Positions 62,247 to 64,000 of a stretch of 64,000 nt of DNA are shown here, piece after piece. The DNA is taken from contig NZ_LMUM01000008.1 in assembly GCF_009765985.1 (NCBI RefSeq), positions 24,559-88,558 of the forward strand, read 5' to 3'. A program made the translations under genes and the position numbers. Position 1 is the stretch's first letter, and each line of letters begins with the position of its first letter. Origin of the DNA: Acidobacterium sp. S8. GTDB lineage: Bacteria > Acidobacteriota > Terriglobia > Terriglobales > Acidobacteriaceae. The notes under the pieces were generated by a model. It saw only the letters and a list, made by a program, of their open reading frames with translations, made no database searches and was not told the DNA's origin.

Positions 62247-63793
62247 ACCGCGTGTACGACATTGCTGTTGTTGGCTCGGGCTTTGCTGGTTCCATCACCG
62301 CCATGATCGCAAAACGGCTCGGTCTGTCGGTTGTGCTTTTGGAACGCGGCAGGCATCCCCGCTTTATGATCGGGGAGTCATCCACGCCGCTTTCCAATTT
62401 GCTTCTCGAAGAATTGGCCATCCGTTACGATTTGCCTGCGATTCGACCACTGACAAAGTGGGGGAGTTGGCAGCAGCACTACCCACAGGTCGCATGTGGA
62501 TTAAAACGCGGTTTTACTTTTTACAATCATGCGCTCGGATGCCCTGATATTCCTGATCCGACGCGACGTAATCAGCTTCTCGTCGCCGCCAGTCCGCATG
62601 ACGGCATTGCCGACACACACTGGTATCGCGCGGATTTGGATGCTTTCCTTGTCGATGAAGCGCAAAACATTGGCGTGGAGTACGTCGATGGTATCAAGCT
62701 GGATAGCTATACTGCTCTCGACGGATGGGCTGAGTTGGCAGGCGCAAAAGATGGCCGCAGTACTGCTATTCGCGCCAGATTTGTAGTGGATGCCACGGGA
62801 CCGCGAGGATTTCTCCATCGAGTGCTGAATCTATCGGAAGCAACCCTGACCGATTATCCATTGACGGAGGCACTGTATAGCCATTTTTCCAGCGTCGACC
62901 GCCTACGACCGCATGCAACAAGTTCCGAGGTCCCGCCTTATCCTGTCGAAGATGCAGCAGTGCATCATGTGTTCGACGGCGGTTGGATATGGATGCTGAG
63001 GTTCAATAATGGTGTCACCAGCGCCGGCGTCGCGGCCACACACCAGCTTGCTGCCAAACTGAGCCTGAAAGATGGAGCGACTGCATGGCACCGATTGCTG
63101 CAGCTCATTCCATCACTCGAGAAGCAGTTCATTGGAGCAAAAGCAGAGCAGCAATTTACCCATGTAAAGCGACTCTCGTTTATGAGCAGCGATATTCAAA
63201 GGGAGCGCTGGGCCATGCTTCCGTCTGCTGCGGGTTTTGTTGATCCACTTCTTTCGACCGGCTTTCCGCTTACGCTTCTCGGGATCAGTCGGCTCGCCGA
63301 TATGTTGCAGCACGACTGGCAATCACCGCGCTTCGATGAGCGCATGAAAACATATGCGAGACAGACATCGCAGGAAATCGAGGCTACAGCGCGCCTGGTC
63401 TCGGCCCTCTACGCGAACATGAATAACTTTCCTGTTTTTACTGCGCTCTCGCTCTTGTATTTCGCTGCGGCAAGTTTTTCTGAAACGGCAAGACGCTTAG
63501 AAAAACCAGAACTGGCATCGTCGTTCCTTCTGTGCGATCATCCGACGTTTGGTCCCAGATGTAAAGAATTGCTGGCACGGGCAAGACAAGTGGAAACTCG
63601 GATGGATGCCGACGCATTGATCATTGATGTAATGCACGCTATCGAACCGCTGGATGTGGCTGGTCTTTGCAGGCAAGACCGCGACAACTGGTACCCCGTC
63701 GATGCGGAAGATCTCTTCCGCGGAGCTTCCAAAGTGAATGCAACTCGCGACGACATTGAGCGACTGTTGCAGCGTTACCGTTTTTACATTTAA
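62243..63793 (+). CDS. FAD-dependent oxidoreductase, halogenase/monooxygenase superfamily
   Basis: This 516-aa flavoprotein has an N-terminal FAD Rossmann motif VVGSGFAGSITAMIAKRLG, then HPRFMIGESSTPLSN, which is the GES(S/T)xP signature of flavin halogenases, then GLKRGFTF with Lys88 near where halogenases have the catalytic Lys, and FVVDATGPRGF. The halogenase motif WxWxIP is altered to WIWMLRF. It may be an FAD monooxygenase or dehydrogenase instead of a true halogenase. The TTG at 62243 has AAGGGG five bases upstream and overlaps the radical SAM stop. Last gene of the operon. Confidence 0.85.
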   Translation: MNRVYDIAVVGSGFAGSITAMIAKRLGLSVVLLERGRHPRFMIGESSTPLSNLLLEELAIRYDLPAIRPLTKWGSWQQHYPQVACGLKRGFTFYNHALGCPDIPDPTRRNQLLVAASPHDGIADTHWYRADLDAFLVDEAQNIGVEYVDGIKLDSYTALDGWAELAGAKDGRSTAIRARFVVDATGPRGFLHRVLNLSEATLTDYPLTEALYSHFSSVDRLRPHATSSEVPPYPVEDAAVHHVFDGGWIWMLRFNNGVTSAGVAATHQLAAKLSLKDGATAWHRLLQLIPSLEKQFIGAKAEQQFTHVKRLSFMSSDIQRERWAMLPSAAGFVDPLLSTGFPLTLLGISRLADMLQHDWQSPRFDERMKTYARQTSQEIEATARLVSALYANMNNFPVFTALSLLYFAAASFSETARRLEKPELASSFLLCDHPTFGPRCKELLARARQVETRMDADALIIDVMHAIEPLDVAGLCRQDRDNWYPVDAEDLFRGASKVNATRDDIERLLQRYRFYI

Positions 63794-64000
63794 GGATGTG
63801 ACGGCGGCCCAGAGAACAAAATAGGTTCCGAAGTAGTCACGCCCTTTCCTTCCTGAACCGTGATGAACCGGTTGGGCTTGATGTTCGTAACCGTCTCTTT
63901 CTTTCCACTGGGCCAGATAATTTCAAGGCTCACGGCCCTGTTTTCATCTGGTTTGCCAAGGCCGAAGGTCAGCGGCAGTTCGCTTTGCGAGAGGTAGCTG
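63790..64000 (-). CDS. ASPIC/UnbV-domain protein, C-terminal part (runs off the right edge)
   Basis: The minus strand is open from the right edge to a TAA at 63792-63790 and encodes about 70 residues: SYLSQSELPLTFGLGKPDE, then VSLEIIWPSGKKETVTNIK and RFITVQEG. This is the end of an ASPIC/UnbV domain as in CRTAC1-type proteins; the same domain is in the middle of the 1159-aa protein at 56399-59878. It ends soon after the domain, so it is a shorter CRTAC1-type protein. Its stop overlaps the FAD gene stop by four bases. Confidence 0.8.
   Translation of the reverse strand, partial: SYLSQSELPLTFGLGKPDENRAVSLEIIWPSGKKETVTNIKPNRFITVQEGKGVTTSEPILFSGPPSHP

Noticed and set aside
59932..63793. Lasso-peptide gene cluster
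   Set aside because: The ligase resembles a lasso C protein in lacking the glutaminase Cys, but there is no B protease, RRE or precursor peptide in the window.

Overview
The window looks like a chromosomal segment of an Acidobacteriota bacterium, most likely class Terriglobia (subdivision 1). This is inferred from the moderately high GC, a PadR regulator followed by a 'permease prefix' membrane protein, long TPR/FG-GAP/ASPIC-UnbV (CRTAC1-type) exported proteins and the overall gene content. No rRNA, tRNA, prophage, IS element or CRISPR array was recognised. Nearly all DNA is coding, with many ATGA overlaps and good Shine-Dalgarno (SD) sequences.

Layout. 1-5.4 kb: tail of an unknown gene, a phosphoketolase-acetate kinase operon, a NagX/HGSNAT-like membrane protein and a 51-aa membrane peptide. 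5.4-9.1 kb: class I ribonucleotide reductase (nrdA-nrdB) behind a cobalamin riboswitch with a recognisable promoter. 9.2-16.6 kb: Na+/H+ antiporter with a MarR regulator, TonB-dependent receptor, Tat-type multicopper oxidase and a secreted phosphoesterase. 16.9-23.7 kb: the conserved rpsP-khpA-rimM-trmD-rplS operon, then a 3-kb block (toxin-antitoxin pair, Cys-rich ferredoxin-like protein, TetR-SDR pair) that separates rplS from rnhB. 23.7-31.4 kb: PIG-L deacetylase, alpha/beta hydrolase, EF-P, alanine dehydrogenase and an NtrY/NtrX-like two-component pair. 31.7-36.6 kb: Era with a DsbA-like thioredoxin-fold protein, divergent VKOR, then phoH-ybeY-corC. 36.9-44.5 kb: small accessory genes, including a striking Met/Cys-rich copper-storage-type protein, a Cys-rich leader-like micro-ORF before a strong terminator, a PadR unit, a candidate structured ncRNA, a coiled-coil peptide and rpsT. 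44.3-56.3 kb: Lhr-type helicase, KdsC-like phosphatase, pyruvate dehydrogenase E1, a CapD-like/NeuC-like sugar nucleotide pair and an amidase.

The right end (56.4-64 kb) is the best candidate for an undescribed system. Three translationally coupled genes encode an asparagine-synthetase-like PP-loop enzyme without a glutaminase nucleophile, a radical SAM enzyme with extra C-terminal cysteines, and a flavoprotein of the halogenase/monooxygenase superfamily with an altered WxWxIP motif. They sit between two opposing ASPIC/UnbV-domain genes. The set looks like a small-molecule or amino-acid tailoring pathway, but its substrate cannot be read from the sequence.

Regulatory signals visible by eye include the cobalamin riboswitch with an SD-masking hairpin, perfect or near-perfect inverted repeats beside the MarR, TetR and antitoxin genes, several intrinsic terminators, and promoters placed so close to start codons that leaderless mRNAs are likely. 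A dispersed intergenic repeat (core TCATyCTGAGCG, often with an inverted partner) occurs at several gene ends.
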